Shown one piece after another: positions 37,623-48,556 of a DNA stretch of 64,000 bases; position 1 is the first letter of the stretch; every line of letters begins with the position of its first letter. The stretch is from contig PJRA01000274.1 of the NCBI GenBank assembly GCA_016987375.1, positions 1,173,916 through 1,237,915 on the forward strand, given 5' to 3'. The DNA is from Brachionus koreanus (taxonomy: Eukaryota; Rotifera; Eurotatoria; Ploima; Brachionidae). Made by a program: the position numbers and the translations under genes. The notes below the pieces were generated by a model. It made no database searches. It saw only the letters and a list, made by a program, of their open reading frames with translations, and was not told the DNA's origin.

Positions 37623-39104
37623 ATTTATAAATTGTTCTATGCTTATTTGTTTATAATGATATGCATTTAAAAATAAAGTGTATATATTTAAATGGACGGA
37701 TCTGATTTGACATTCCAATTGTTTTTTTAATTATTGATTCTCATATCAATGATTTTAAATCAAAATATAATATTTTAAGATTTGTTTCTAAGTGATAATT
37801 TAAGTTCAAGTTTTTTTTATTTTAAAATTATTTTATTAGCATTGATTTATAGACTATTTAAATAAAAAATTATAAAACTAGTTCATTTTTTAATCCTTCT
37901 AAGCCATTTTCTCAAATTAGGCTACATGAAATTGGCCATTGTCATTTTTTTGAATTTTACAATAGTAACCAAAGATATTTTCAGAAATATTTTTGTTTAT
38001 TAAGAACAAACTATTTAACAAAAAGAGAATAAAATTTTGTTAATGTTTCACATATAATTCTTTTTCATTAGCATTATTTGTAAGCATGACACTAATTATT
38101 CGTGTTCTAATTTTGATTATTGACAAACCTTTAGTGTATTTTTTTGAACCTGGATTTCGGTGTATCTAGTTACCTTAAATGTCTTCCTAGTAAGAAAAGT
38201 CTACTTTGTCTTAGCTTTTATTATAAATCTTTTTTTTTTGTCAAAAATTTTTTGAAAGATACTGTTTCAAATATTAAATAAAATTATTGAGAAAAAAATT
38301 CACTAAATTAAGTAATTTTTAAAATATTAAACTTCATTTTAACCATCTAATTTAATTTATCAATAAAATATTCTATGAATTAAAATATGAAGAAGATTAC
38401 AAAATATAGGAAATATTAATAAAATAATTAAGATTTTTAATAAATTAAATTATTAGCCGAGTAAATTTTGTTTAGGTTCATATTCAAATGGAAACCATAA
38501 GGACTGTAATAGCCTTAATGACTAAGCGCAAAATTTGCGCTGGTATAGAGCACCATACCGCAGTAACTACTACTACTACTACTACTATTTTAAATTTAGC
38601 GATTTAAAAAATATTTTCTAACAAAATTATTTAGAGAACCTTGTTAATCAATTGAGTTTAATAATTTTCAGCAGAAATTTATCCAATTATTAGTTTTATA
38701 ATTTAGATAGATTATATTTACATTTTTTTTTAAATTTAGAAAAATATAAATTTCTAGACTTGAACGATTCAGTATAAAATTAATTTTATTAATAAATTCT
38801 ACATATTCTAGTTTTAGTTTCCATCAATTAATTTTTTTTCAAATATTAATAATTTATTTCTCGATTAGACTAAACATTTACGTTTCAATTTTATGCTGCA
38901 AAGCATTCTTCATATTTTTTTAATTCCTTCTATAAGTAAATCGAAGTGATCATTAAATATTCAGATGCATAATTTTGGTTTTTCTAATTTTATTTTAGTA
39001 TTAGCATTTTTTAAATATGTACATTTAACATTTATTTTTTACTTATAAGGTTACTTACTATTTAAGACAATAAAAAAAAATTAAAAAATTTTTCAGCTTA
39101 AGGA
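37623..39104. other. Intergenic region with repeat-tailed element
   Basis: This contains the PALS1 3' UTR signal, the hairpin-plus-(ACT)n segment at 38526-38586 and an acceptor-like TTTTTCAG ending at 39096, nine bases before the next start codon. No other gene was recognised. Confidence 0.5.
38526..38586. repeat. Two hairpins followed by (ACT)7
   Basis: A perfect hairpin GCGCAAAATTTGCGC (38526-38540) is followed at once by a second (GGTAT...ATACC, 38542-38559) and then seven ACT units (38566-38586). The segment is much richer in G+C than its surroundings. Paired stem-loops ending in a simple repeat resemble the 3' ends of some non-LTR elements or SINEs, but I cannot name a family. Confidence 0.6.
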
Positions 39105-41202
39105 ATGTATACAATTAGGAGGCGACAAAAGATGCGTTTTTGGCTGACAATCGGCTTGATATTGTTATTTGTATTTTTTTTCCTGTTAATAAGTCAGACA
39201 AAATCAATTGAAGATTCCGATCGAGATTATAATAGAAGACGTGATAGTTATCGGAAAAAAGTTAAAGAAAAAAACCTATTAGAAGACCAATTTAGACAAA
39301 ATGAAGATAACAACGAAGAAATAAAAGATGTTCCAAGTAGGAGTGAACTTGCACGGACTATGAAGTCAATGCACAAATTGGTTCATTTGGACTTGAAAGG
39401 TTCTCCTCCAAAGTTAAACTACTTAAAAGAGCTTATACCATTTATGAAAAAATCTGGAGCGACTGGTGTCATCATTGAATATGAAGATTTTTTTCCTTAT
39501 AAAGATGATTTAGAAAGCATCACAAATCAAAACCATTATACCAATCAGGAACTAAAGCAGATTTTTGATCTTTTAAAACAGAATCAGATGAGTCTCATAC
39601 CTCTAATACAAACATATGGACACATGGAATTTGTTCTTAAGATAAAAGAATTCTCTCATTTAAGAGAATCATCTGAACATTATCAAGTGATTACACCATG
39701 TCTGAACGAATCGTATGGAAAAGTGCTCTTTAAAATGATCGATCAAATTCTTGAATCACATCCAGAAGAACTCGAGTATATTCATATTGGCTGTGATGAA
39801 GTATTTTTAATAAATCAAAACCCTGCATGTAAAAAAATGCCACATTTACAGTCAACAAAAGATTTTTTTATTTAGTAAAAGCTAAATTTTATTTTTGTGA
39901 ATTTTTTAAATTTATTTATTCATTAGTCATGTAACTAACTTAGTCAATTATATCAAAACAAAAAGACCTAACTTAGTGGTAATGATTTGGGAAGACATGA
40001 TAAGAAAAAATATGCTGAATAATGTAAATTTCAATTTTTTTTCAAATCCATTTCATATTCAAATTTTTAGAACGACTATTCCATTAAAACTTTTGCCAAA
40101 AAAGTTGTACCAGTTGTTTGGAATTACAAAGCTCAAGTTGAAATCGATAGCAGTGTATTTAAAATGTAAGTCAATATTTTTTAAATTTAATCAAAAGAAT
40201 AAAAAAAATTTTAAAAATTTTAATTTTAAATCAGAAAGACTTTCGAATTTATTATTTCTTTAAAGAGTAGTTTTTAAAGGAAAAAAATTATCAAAAAGCA
40301 ACACTATTAAAAAATTAATATTATATTTAAAGATACGACGATTTATTTTCCGAAATTTGGTTTGCAAGTGCCTTCAAAGGAGCCACACGTCATTTGGAAA
40401 TAATCCCAAATGCTGAGCTTCATCGATTAAACCACCTTTCATGGTTAAACATAATCAGAAATTTTCCAAGCACTCACAAAATTAAAGGAATGATTTTAAC
40501 AGGATGGTCAAGGTAATTAAAAAATTCTCTAATCAAAATGGACCTATAACATAAAGTTATTATAGATATGACCACATGCAAGCTGTCTGTGAAATACTAC
40601 CAGCTTCAATACCGTCAATGACACTTTGTCTGCAAACTTTGCTTAACTACCAGGAAGAAGCAGACTTGGTTTATGAAGAAACAAAAAAAATAATAAACTG
40701 TGATTACAGTGGTCATGGAGCAGGATTTATACTTGACCCAACTAGTGTAAATAATTATACAAAACCTCAGCTAACTGTACAAGAGTTAATTTCTTTGTAT
40801 AAATGTGATTTTCCCGGTGCACATCTTCACAATTGGCTGTTGGGTTTAAGAATGCTGATTCACGGATTCGAAACAAAACATGCAATATATTCAGAGATTT
40901 TAAATAGCTATAATTTAAAAAACAATTTTTTTAATACAATCAAATTAAAAGAAGCAATCGAGTTTCTGTATCCGATGTACAAGGCCAAATTCAGCGAATT
41001 TTTAACTCTAGGTGAGAAAGAATTCGATAAATTATTCTATACGGATTTATATGAAGAATTGTCAGCTGTTTATGTTCAAAGATATATAAATATTATTGAT
41101 GAAAGGGTTGAACAATTAAATAAAACAAAAATTCCAGAAAGTGCGCCCATTAGACCTCTAAATAAAATAAATAAACTTGATGTGGCACAATCAATATTGT
41201 AA
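39105..41202 (+). CDS. HEXD: Hexosaminidase D-like GH20 enzyme, membrane-anchored
   Basis: Five exons: 39105-39874, 39927-40023, 40071-40165, 40333-40512 and 40566-41202, in phase, 592 aa. It belongs to glycoside hydrolase family 20, hexosaminidase D group, which removes terminal N-acetylhexosamine. The fold begins near LVHLDLKGSPPKLNYL. The catalytic Asp-Glu pair is in HIGCDE, and WEDM, VVPVVWNYK, SEIWFASAFKG and GWSRYDHM are characteristic. Residues 12-30 form a hydrophobic helix after a basic start (MYTIRRRQK), followed by about 60 charged residues. That makes it a likely type II membrane protein, whereas mammalian HEXD is described as soluble and nucleocytoplasmic. An acceptor-like TTTTTCAG lies nine bases upstream of the start. 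The polyadenylation signal is AATAAA at 41266. Confidence 0.9.
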
Positions 41203-41688
41203 TAAGCAATTTCATTTCAGCCACATCAGATTAAATTTTTTTTAAATTTTTTAGTATTTTTAAAAAATAAAATTTTAACTTCACTTAGCTTATGAAAAAA
41301 TATCTGAATAAAAAACAAAAATATTTTTTACATTGAAAACTTTTTCTTATATTAATATATAACTTTAGTAAGGTTTTTTATCTTAAATATTGTATTTATT
41401 TACTCACAGAAAAGTGTCTGATTAAAAATAATTTTTTTATTAACAAGATCATTGATTCCAAATTTCTTATATTTTCTACATAGTATTTTCCCTATATATT
41501 TTCTATGAATGCTGATAGATAAGAAATTTTTTCAGTGTACCTAATTGCTTATTGAAAAAAGAGAGAGAAAGAGATTAAATCAAGTTCTTGACAAAATCAT
41601 TTTACTAATCAATATAATAATATTTGATTTAAGCATCTTTGCATTATAAAACTTAATGTCAAATTATATGTTAAATAAAATGAATGAA

Positions 41689-41892
41689 CACTAGAAGCAC
41701 CAAGCATTTTTTCAGGTTTTTTTTATCCTCATATCTTTTGAATGGATTTTTCAAATAGATATATTTTTTTTGAATTTTGTAGTTTTTAAAATTTTCTTTA
41801 AAAAATGATATTACTTTATGGAATTATTTTAGTTTTTTTATATAATATTTATGAATTAAAAAAACCTGAAAAAATGTTTGGTGCTTCTAGTG
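41689..41892. mobile_element. piggyBac-like MITE, copy 3
   Basis: This 204 bp element has inverted repeats of about 35 bp with one mismatch, starting CACTAGAAGCACCAAGC on the left and ending GTTTGGTGCTTCTAGTG on the right. It shares its ends with the copies at 9908 and 15758. The flanks (TGAA and ATAA) no longer match TTAA. The long, nearly perfect arms suggest it is younger internally than its flanks imply. Confidence 0.78.
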
Positions 41893-42099
41893 ATAAATGC
41901 TCTTCAAAATGATATGTCTAACTCTTTGTTTATTTAATTCTAAAAAAAATTTTTTAAAATGAAACTTGTTAATGAAAATTTTTAAATTTTGGTAATATTA
42001 CATCGTTATTGGAAAAAGGCTTATCAACAGAAGCAGTAACTTCTGAAATTTTTCTTAAAGTAGAAGATTACAAGATTGATTTTAAAAATTTAATAGTGG

Positions 42100-42545
42100 T
42101 AATAGGAGTCTTCAGAGGAAGAGAGAGTGAGGTAGACTAACCACTCTTGATCAGAATACGGCTGAGAGCAAGACCATGCTTAGTTCTTGCCAATTATCAA
42201 ATGGCCTATACAAACCACAATCGACGATATCTTGTCATCTTAATTTGATTAACAAAGCTAACAAATTGAAATTTGCTAGAAATTCTTACAAGATCTTCTA
42301 GATAAAAGGTATTTCAAACCGATCATTTGAACACTTGTGATTAGAAGTGGATCTATTTTCAAAATTATGATTGCAGAAATAAATGGTTGGCCTATTTGAA
42401 CCAGCTCAGCTAGTCTTGAAAATAGGACCTTTTGATAAACTGATGATGTTGCATGTTAAGTAGAATCTCCAAGGGGAATACACTTTGAACTGGTTCCAGA
42501 CGGTTGTACTATAAATGTAGAATGCATAGATGGCTAAAAACTTTT
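42100..42545 (+). pseudogene. Decayed mariner-family transposase
   Basis: Conceptual translation on the plus strand gives mariner-like blocks in shifting frames. A helix-turn-helix segment comes first (TTLDQNTAESK..., then LSNGLYKPQSTISCHL) from 42140. Next comes a catalytic-domain segment with KWIYF, EPAQLVLKIGPFDKLMMLHV, a stop where Trp is expected, and, one base shifted, RGIHFELVPDGCTIN. The order matches the part of mariner transposases around the second catalytic Asp. Stops and frameshifts make it inactive. I could not find its terminal repeats. It is a fossil insertion between two host genes. Confidence 0.72.
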
Positions 42546-43041
42546 CAGAATGAAGGTCTATATTTCGATGATTAACTAAATATTGCTTTTTTATATTGAT
42601 AAATTAATAAAAGTTAAAAAACATGCAAAATTTGCTGACTCACCCTAATATATATACTTAAAGTTATCTAAGTTTTAAAATTATAATTATGTCTTGGATG
42701 TTAGATTTTTAAAACAACAAAAATAAATTTTTCTAATAGGTTTTTTATTAAATATCTTTGTAATTTAAAATAATTAAATATAATTGTGAATGTTAAACAG
42801 AAATCTTTAACCGAAAAGAAAAGAATCGGTTTTAAAATAAGTCAAAACAAAATAAATTAGAGAAAAAAAATCATGTTAATCTAATTTGATAGCTTTAAAA
42901 ATATTTTTAAAAAAGTTCTGAAAAGGCATTTTTGAAAATTTGCATAACCGGTTAATTTAAAATTTGGTTTTTTGTTTTTTTTTTTGATGTGATAATTGCA
43001 AAAAATATGAAAAAAGTGATGAAAGTTTTTTTTAAACTATG

Positions 43042-46000
43042 CTAGTTTCTCAGAAAGTCAAAATCATTATATTTATGGTATAATGACCATCCTTGTTCTA
43101 AATTATTGCAATTCAAATACTCAATAGTTTTTAGGAACGATTTTCCATCAAAGCCACCAATTGCAAATAAAATATCACCTTGAGAATAAAATTTAAAAAT
43201 ATTTTAATAAAAAGAATTTTAAAAAAATTTGCTAACCAATAAATTCAACTGTGACATTGTTTCGTGCTATGTTTAGCTCAGGTCCAGTGCTCCACTTTTT
43301 ATTTTTAATATCATATATTTCAATACTTTTTAAAGATTGAGTTCCATTAGTGCCACCCACTACATATATCATTTGAGTTTTTTTGTGTATAGCTGCACCT
43401 GCACTACGTCTTGGTTCAAACATACTAGCAATAGGTAGCCATCTATCTTCCCGAACATTATAGATTTCACATGAAGCCAAACATCGCATAGAATCATTAC
43501 CTCCAAATACAAACAAAACGAATTCTTTTTGGTTATCATTATTATTAGACAATGTCGTCCAAATTAAAGCACTCTGTGATCTTCCGTAATTAAGTTCAGC
43601 CATACGAGTAAACTCATTTGTTTCTGGCTCATATCTTAAACAGCAAGTTCTTGACCGATTCGAGCTTGAATCGGCCTTAAGCCCAACTAAATAAATATAT
43701 TTGTCGCATCCTATAGCAGCTAAATTAGTAAAGCCAAGCTCTAAGTCAAATTTGGTTAATTTCCAAGTATTTTTTTCCAAATCAAATGTTTCTATTGAGT
43801 TTAAATCTTCGTGACCATCCGAACCGCCCATAACATAAATTGACTGGGTTTTTTCTAAAAATGTAACAGCAGCACGACCACGTCTATGCTGCATAGGTTT
43901 TATTTCTTCAATGATATTGCTTTTTGGGTCATAAACTTCACATAAATTTAGACATTCACCTCGTTCATAACCTCCAATAATATATAGTTTATTTTCATAT
44001 CCAATTACTCCATGGCTGCAGCGAGCCAGCTTCATTTTTGCCAAGCGTTCATATTCCACGCCATTTGATTGAATGCAATGATCAAGGGACGACATTGATT
44101 CAGTATCATTGTTTATAGAAGTTTTTGATTCAAAACGCATCTCAGGTTTTGAATCGCTATCGCTCGAGCTCTCATTTGTTGGCAGCATATGAACTGAAAG
44201 AGTTACCAACTTTCCAGTCAATGTACATATGGTAATAAATGTATTTTCATTAACTTGATGAGTACAGATTATTTCATTGTCATGTAAAATTTTTAATTTA
44301 ATTGGGGTTCCATTTCCTATCGCATTTAGCTCTTGATCGGTTATTTTGAAAGTTTTCAGTTTTGAATTTGATCCGGTAGATAGTTGATGCTGGAATGATT
44401 TGTTTGATAGAGGGGAATTTGAATCTTTTAAAACAATAATAAGACAGAAGAAGATAATTTTGAATGTTTTAAAAATTCTGCGTTTAAGTAGTTGAAATTT
44501 TAGTACTAAATGAAAAACAGAAAATATGATATAATTTTTTTTTGCAAAAATTCTTCTGCAAACAGTATATTATTACAAATTTGTACAAAAGAACTGTGCA
44601 AAAACTCTTCATTTTTCTGTAAAATGCATATCATTAAAAAAATATTGAATAAACTTTGAAATAAATTGCAAGTTTTTGCAGAGCTTAGAATTCGTTTGTA
44701 AAAATTTGTACAATAATGTAGTGTTTGCAGACCATTTTACCTCAATTAGAAAAAAAATTACATCGTTTTTCCTTTTTGTAGTAAAATTTCACGCTTCCTG
44801 CGTTCAGAGAAAATAAGATATATTCAAATTGAATTTTATTTATTTTTAATACAAAGTAAAAGCAGAATTTAATTAAAAAAAATAAACATCGATAAATTCA
44901 AAAATTGGATGCTTTTCAAAAAATCTTAAGTTCATTACACATTAAAAATGAAAGCAAAAAAAATTTCTTTAGGACAGAAATTTTAGTGGTATGGCTTCAT
45001 AAATATTAAATTTTGATGATCGCAATATTCTTTTAAAATTAGATGATTTCTTTTCAAAAATTTTTTTTTTTGCAGTTAAAGAAACAAAGATTAAAAATGA
45101 AAGCCATATGAATAAAACTATCCTGGTATTGCTAATCTCGATATTAAAAAAAAAAAGAGAATTTGTGCATTTATACTTTTGTTAAAGGTATATTTAATAC
45201 TAGTATTTTTTTATTTTTAATTAATTAATTAATTGATTAGCTTTGTGCTTTTTTTTGAGTTTCGAAACCAAGTTCATTAGCTTCTAGTGCGATGTTAAAT
45301 AGCATTGTTCTTAGACATTTTATATCATTTATTAATTTTATACAATATAATAATAATATATTTTAACAATAAAAAAATGAACTCTTATTTTTACTCTAAA
45401 TTTTAAAATTGAATAATTTATTTTAAAATTAAATAGATTAGATTTTTGCACATTATTGTCTTTACTTATGTTAGATTAGTTTATAGTTACAAAGTTTAAA
45501 TATATGATTACATAGCAAATTTTAAGGTAAAGTACTCTTAATTAAGCTGATAAAAAAGGTAAATATTTACCAATAGTCTGGCTGTGCATTTTTTGATAAT
45601 CATTTATATGGTCCGTATAGTTTGTGTCCGACGAATCCATATAACAGCAATCATGTAAGGTGTGATCACTTGTGTTCATGTAAAGCATGTTCAAATTATC
45701 ACATAGATTGTTTAGGTCGCAATTATTCTTTTCAGACAGCTGACAAATTAGCCATTTCATGCACATTTGAGTCAGATTGACTATATTGTCCGGAAGCTTG
45801 GCTTTATTTCGCTTTATGCCGACCAGTTCAATGCTTATTCGAGGTAAATTATTGAATTCTTTATTAGCTAAATTAATTGAAGATTTGCAATTGCTCTCTG
45901 TGCTAAATTCTTGAGAAATCAAGTCTTGACTAGAAGAGTAGGCTGAGGACAGTCCTCGCTTTAATTCGAGTATGTACTCGATGTTGGTTTCGATGCATTG

Positions 46001-46990
46001 TGTTGAGGCTTGTATGAGTTTTTCATCCAATGCAAAGCTTCTAATGCTGAGGCAGTTGTCAACGCACAGATTTTTGGTCAAATGTTGCGCACACGCAGAC
46101 ACAATGTTTTCAAAAGACAAATGATAGGCTAGAGTGTACACGTGTGGTATTAGATAAGATGGAACGCGCAGTTTTGAGGTATACATGTAATCAATGCAAA
46201 CTTTTAGTGCCTCATAATCCATATTATGGTTGAATTGTTGATTCTTTTCTTCATGTGTACTCGAGCTTGGATCAACGCTTTTATTATTGTGGTTGTAATG
46301 ATGATGAAATGGGCTGTTGTGGTTAATTGCCGAATTCATTTTGGCGAAATGGTGATGGTTGGTATCTTTCAAAAAATACTTTAAAAAGCCCGAAAGGCAA
46401 AAAACCAATTGACGCTGTGTGCTGTTCACATTTTTGTTGACTAAAGTTTGAAGAGATTTTTTGCGAATTTGATTCAGCTTTATTTTGTGCTCGCTCATTG
46501 CTTCTTCTTTCAGACTCTCTGTCGATCCGTTTGACTGATCGTTAGACTGTTCAAACTCATAATTGGTAAAGATTTCCATAAAAAATTTAGAATTGCAAGC
46601 TAGTATAATTTGGTGACAATAGATATCACGGGTGTCATTGTCCAATTGAAGGATTAGGTCGCATAATTGGCGATTTTTTCTCAAGGCATTCAAAATTTTA
46701 AGCGTTTGATTAAAATTGTTCGAGTCAACAAAGAGAAGTCCGTCGAAATTTTGATCATTACTGTCAAATACTTCATCGGAACGGCTGATCTCGGGCGTTT
46801 TAAAGGCCTCGTTGGTATAATCGTACAAATCGCTATTGCTAAATTTGTGACTATTTTCTCTAACGAAAAGGCTCGAAGACGATGAGCCATCAGTTGATAT
46901 GCGCTTGACTTTCAAATCAACTAAACTAGCTTGCCTCTCTGGACTTTCGGAGAAGCACTTTTGAGCGTGCGAGGCCGATGTCGAACTCAT
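43042..46990 (-). CDS. IVNS1ABP: BTB-BACK-kelch protein, IVNS1ABP-like
   Basis: Three exons: 45571-46990, 43237-44424 and 43042-43178, in phase, 914 aa. After an 83-residue Ser-rich N-terminus comes a BTB domain whose start (LNALRKNRQLCDLILQL) is close to IVNS1ABP. It is split by a His/Asn-rich insert (about residues 145-257) and resumes at DYEALKVCIDYMYTSKL. A BACK domain follows (CLSIRSFALDEKLI, LPRISIELV). The linker contains a segment resembling that before the IVNS1ABP kelch fan. Six kelch repeats follow (YIIGGYERGE, YVMGGSDGHEDL, VFGGNDSMR, YVVGGTNGTQS, FAIGGFDGKS). IVNS1ABP proteins bind actin and cullin-3 and have roles in nuclear speckles. The 1146 bp first intron is unusually long for this window and holds a foldback sequence. 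An acceptor-like TTTTAG precedes the start by 12 bases. Confidence 0.87.
44555..44732. repeat. Imperfect inverted repeat in kelch-gene intron
   Basis: A left arm starting TCTGCAAACAGTATATTATT (44555) matches, with several mismatches, the reverse complement of the sequence ending near 44732 (GTAGTGTTTGCAGA). The arms are about 55 bp each and share the TTTGTACAA and GCAAAAACT blocks. This could be a foldback MITE or a chance product of A/T-rich DNA with phased GCAAA blocks. No target duplication is obvious. Confidence 0.45.
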
Positions 46991-48556
46991 GTCGAATTAA
47001 TTCTAAAATTTTTTTTAGAATGTCCAGAATTTTTCATTTAAAACTTAAGTTAAAACTAAGCTATAACCATGACAATAATTTACCAAATTTATTAGGCAAA
47101 TAATGTGGGATTATGTGGGCTTTGGATTCTAAAATTTTTGTCTAAAAAAGTACTAAAAAGTCTTGACGCCCACTTTTTTTTAAAATTATTATTTAAAAAT
47201 ATTCTAAGCCCTATAAAATTTTTTTATAATTGAAGGTGTTTTTTTAATATAATAAATATTTAAAGACCTAGATAGCGTTTTGAGCATGCGCTCGCTATTT
47301 GGGACAATTTTTATCATTTATTTAATTTAAACACGAAATTAACGAAACTTATGAAATTTAAAACAAAAAAAAAATTTCGCCAAGCTTAATTTTCGAAATT
47401 TGAAAAAGATGCTTGATAGGTCTTAAAATAAATAAACTAGTCATTTTAAAATAAGCATGAATTTGACTTGTGCTTCACCTGGGTTTCAAGTAGACTTTTT
47501 TAATTCTTTCATATCTAATATAAAGCAAAATAAAGCCTTTATTTGCCGTGTGCTAGCGCACATTTGCTTATCTTTTTATTATTAAGGTGTTTTATTAAAT
47601 ACACCCAGAAATTATCATAATTTAAATCCGAGCCCAAAGTTTATAGCTACCATAATTAATTATTGGCAAAAAATGTGCTTAAGTGCTTGCTAATTTATTG
47701 TACTTAATTTAAAAAAAAAAAAAGTTGAATGAAAATAGCATAATTTAAATTTTGCAATGAAATTTGAAGCGTTCCAAGTTAACTTTGTGTGAAGATTTAT
47801 GTTAACTTAATTCTTGCCCGAGCAATTAATTAGCTCCCATACCAAAGACTTGCTCCATTTTAGACTTAATTTAAAACTAACCTTCACTTGATCTAATTAA
47901 AATACAATCGAATAATCCAAAATCTAATTTCATAATTTAATGCCTTCAATATTTGCAGCCAACATGCAATATTTAATTACTCTATAGCCAAAATTAAATC
48001 AAATTTATTTTTAAATTGGATTAGAAATATAAAAAAAAATATTTTCTTTTCTTTTCAGTTTAGAACTAATTTTGCAGTTTTTTCTTTTCAAACCGGTTCA
48101 ATATATAACTTGTTGACTATACTTAAAATCGAAATTGAGTTTGCATTTTTCAATTCAATTAATAAATTCAATTCAAATTCAAAAGCTTTATTCTTTTTTT
48201 AATAATAAAATAATCCAGAATCTATTCAACTAGCTTTAAAAGCCGGAATGATAAATTTTTGGCTTTAAACAAACTATGCTTACCTTGAGACAATTAGGCA
48301 TGAGAGTCAAACACTTTATAAATGAAAATGTTAACTGCATTATGATTTTTTTGTTGAGTCTTCTATTTGAAAAAAAATCAATAAATTATGTCATTTCCAA
48401 GTATTCTAATAAGCCAAGTCTTAAAAATTTTACGTCTTTTTGAACAATAATTACTATTCTTTTAATAAATTAATTTTGCTTTTCCCATTGTTTTATTCAA
48501 AATAATTTATTTATTTAAATAAATTCCCCAAATTAAACTGAATAAATTAAAAAATA
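46991..48556. other. Intergenic region between divergent genes
   Basis: This is probably a bidirectional promoter region for the kelch gene (minus) and ZC3HC1 (plus). A GC-rich island AGCATGCGCTCGCT near 47283 resembles an NRF1-type GCATGCGC core, about 290 bases upstream of the kelch start. Otherwise it is featureless. Confidence 0.4.
47278..47296. promoter_or_regulatory. GC-rich, NRF1-like site upstream of kelch gene
   Basis: The segment TTTTGAGCATGCGCTCGC is a rare G+C-rich patch with a partly palindromic GCATGCGC core, as in NRF1 half sites. It lies about 290 bases upstream of the kelch-gene start in a divergent promoter region. No functional evidence is visible beyond this resemblance. 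Confidence 0.25.

Larger units (their letters stand above)
41203..43041. other. Intergenic region with MITE and mariner fossil
   Basis: This lies between the convergent HEXD-like and kelch genes. It contains the third MITE copy (41689-41892), a decayed mariner transposase (about 42100-42545) and otherwise A/T-rich sequence. Confidence 0.6.
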
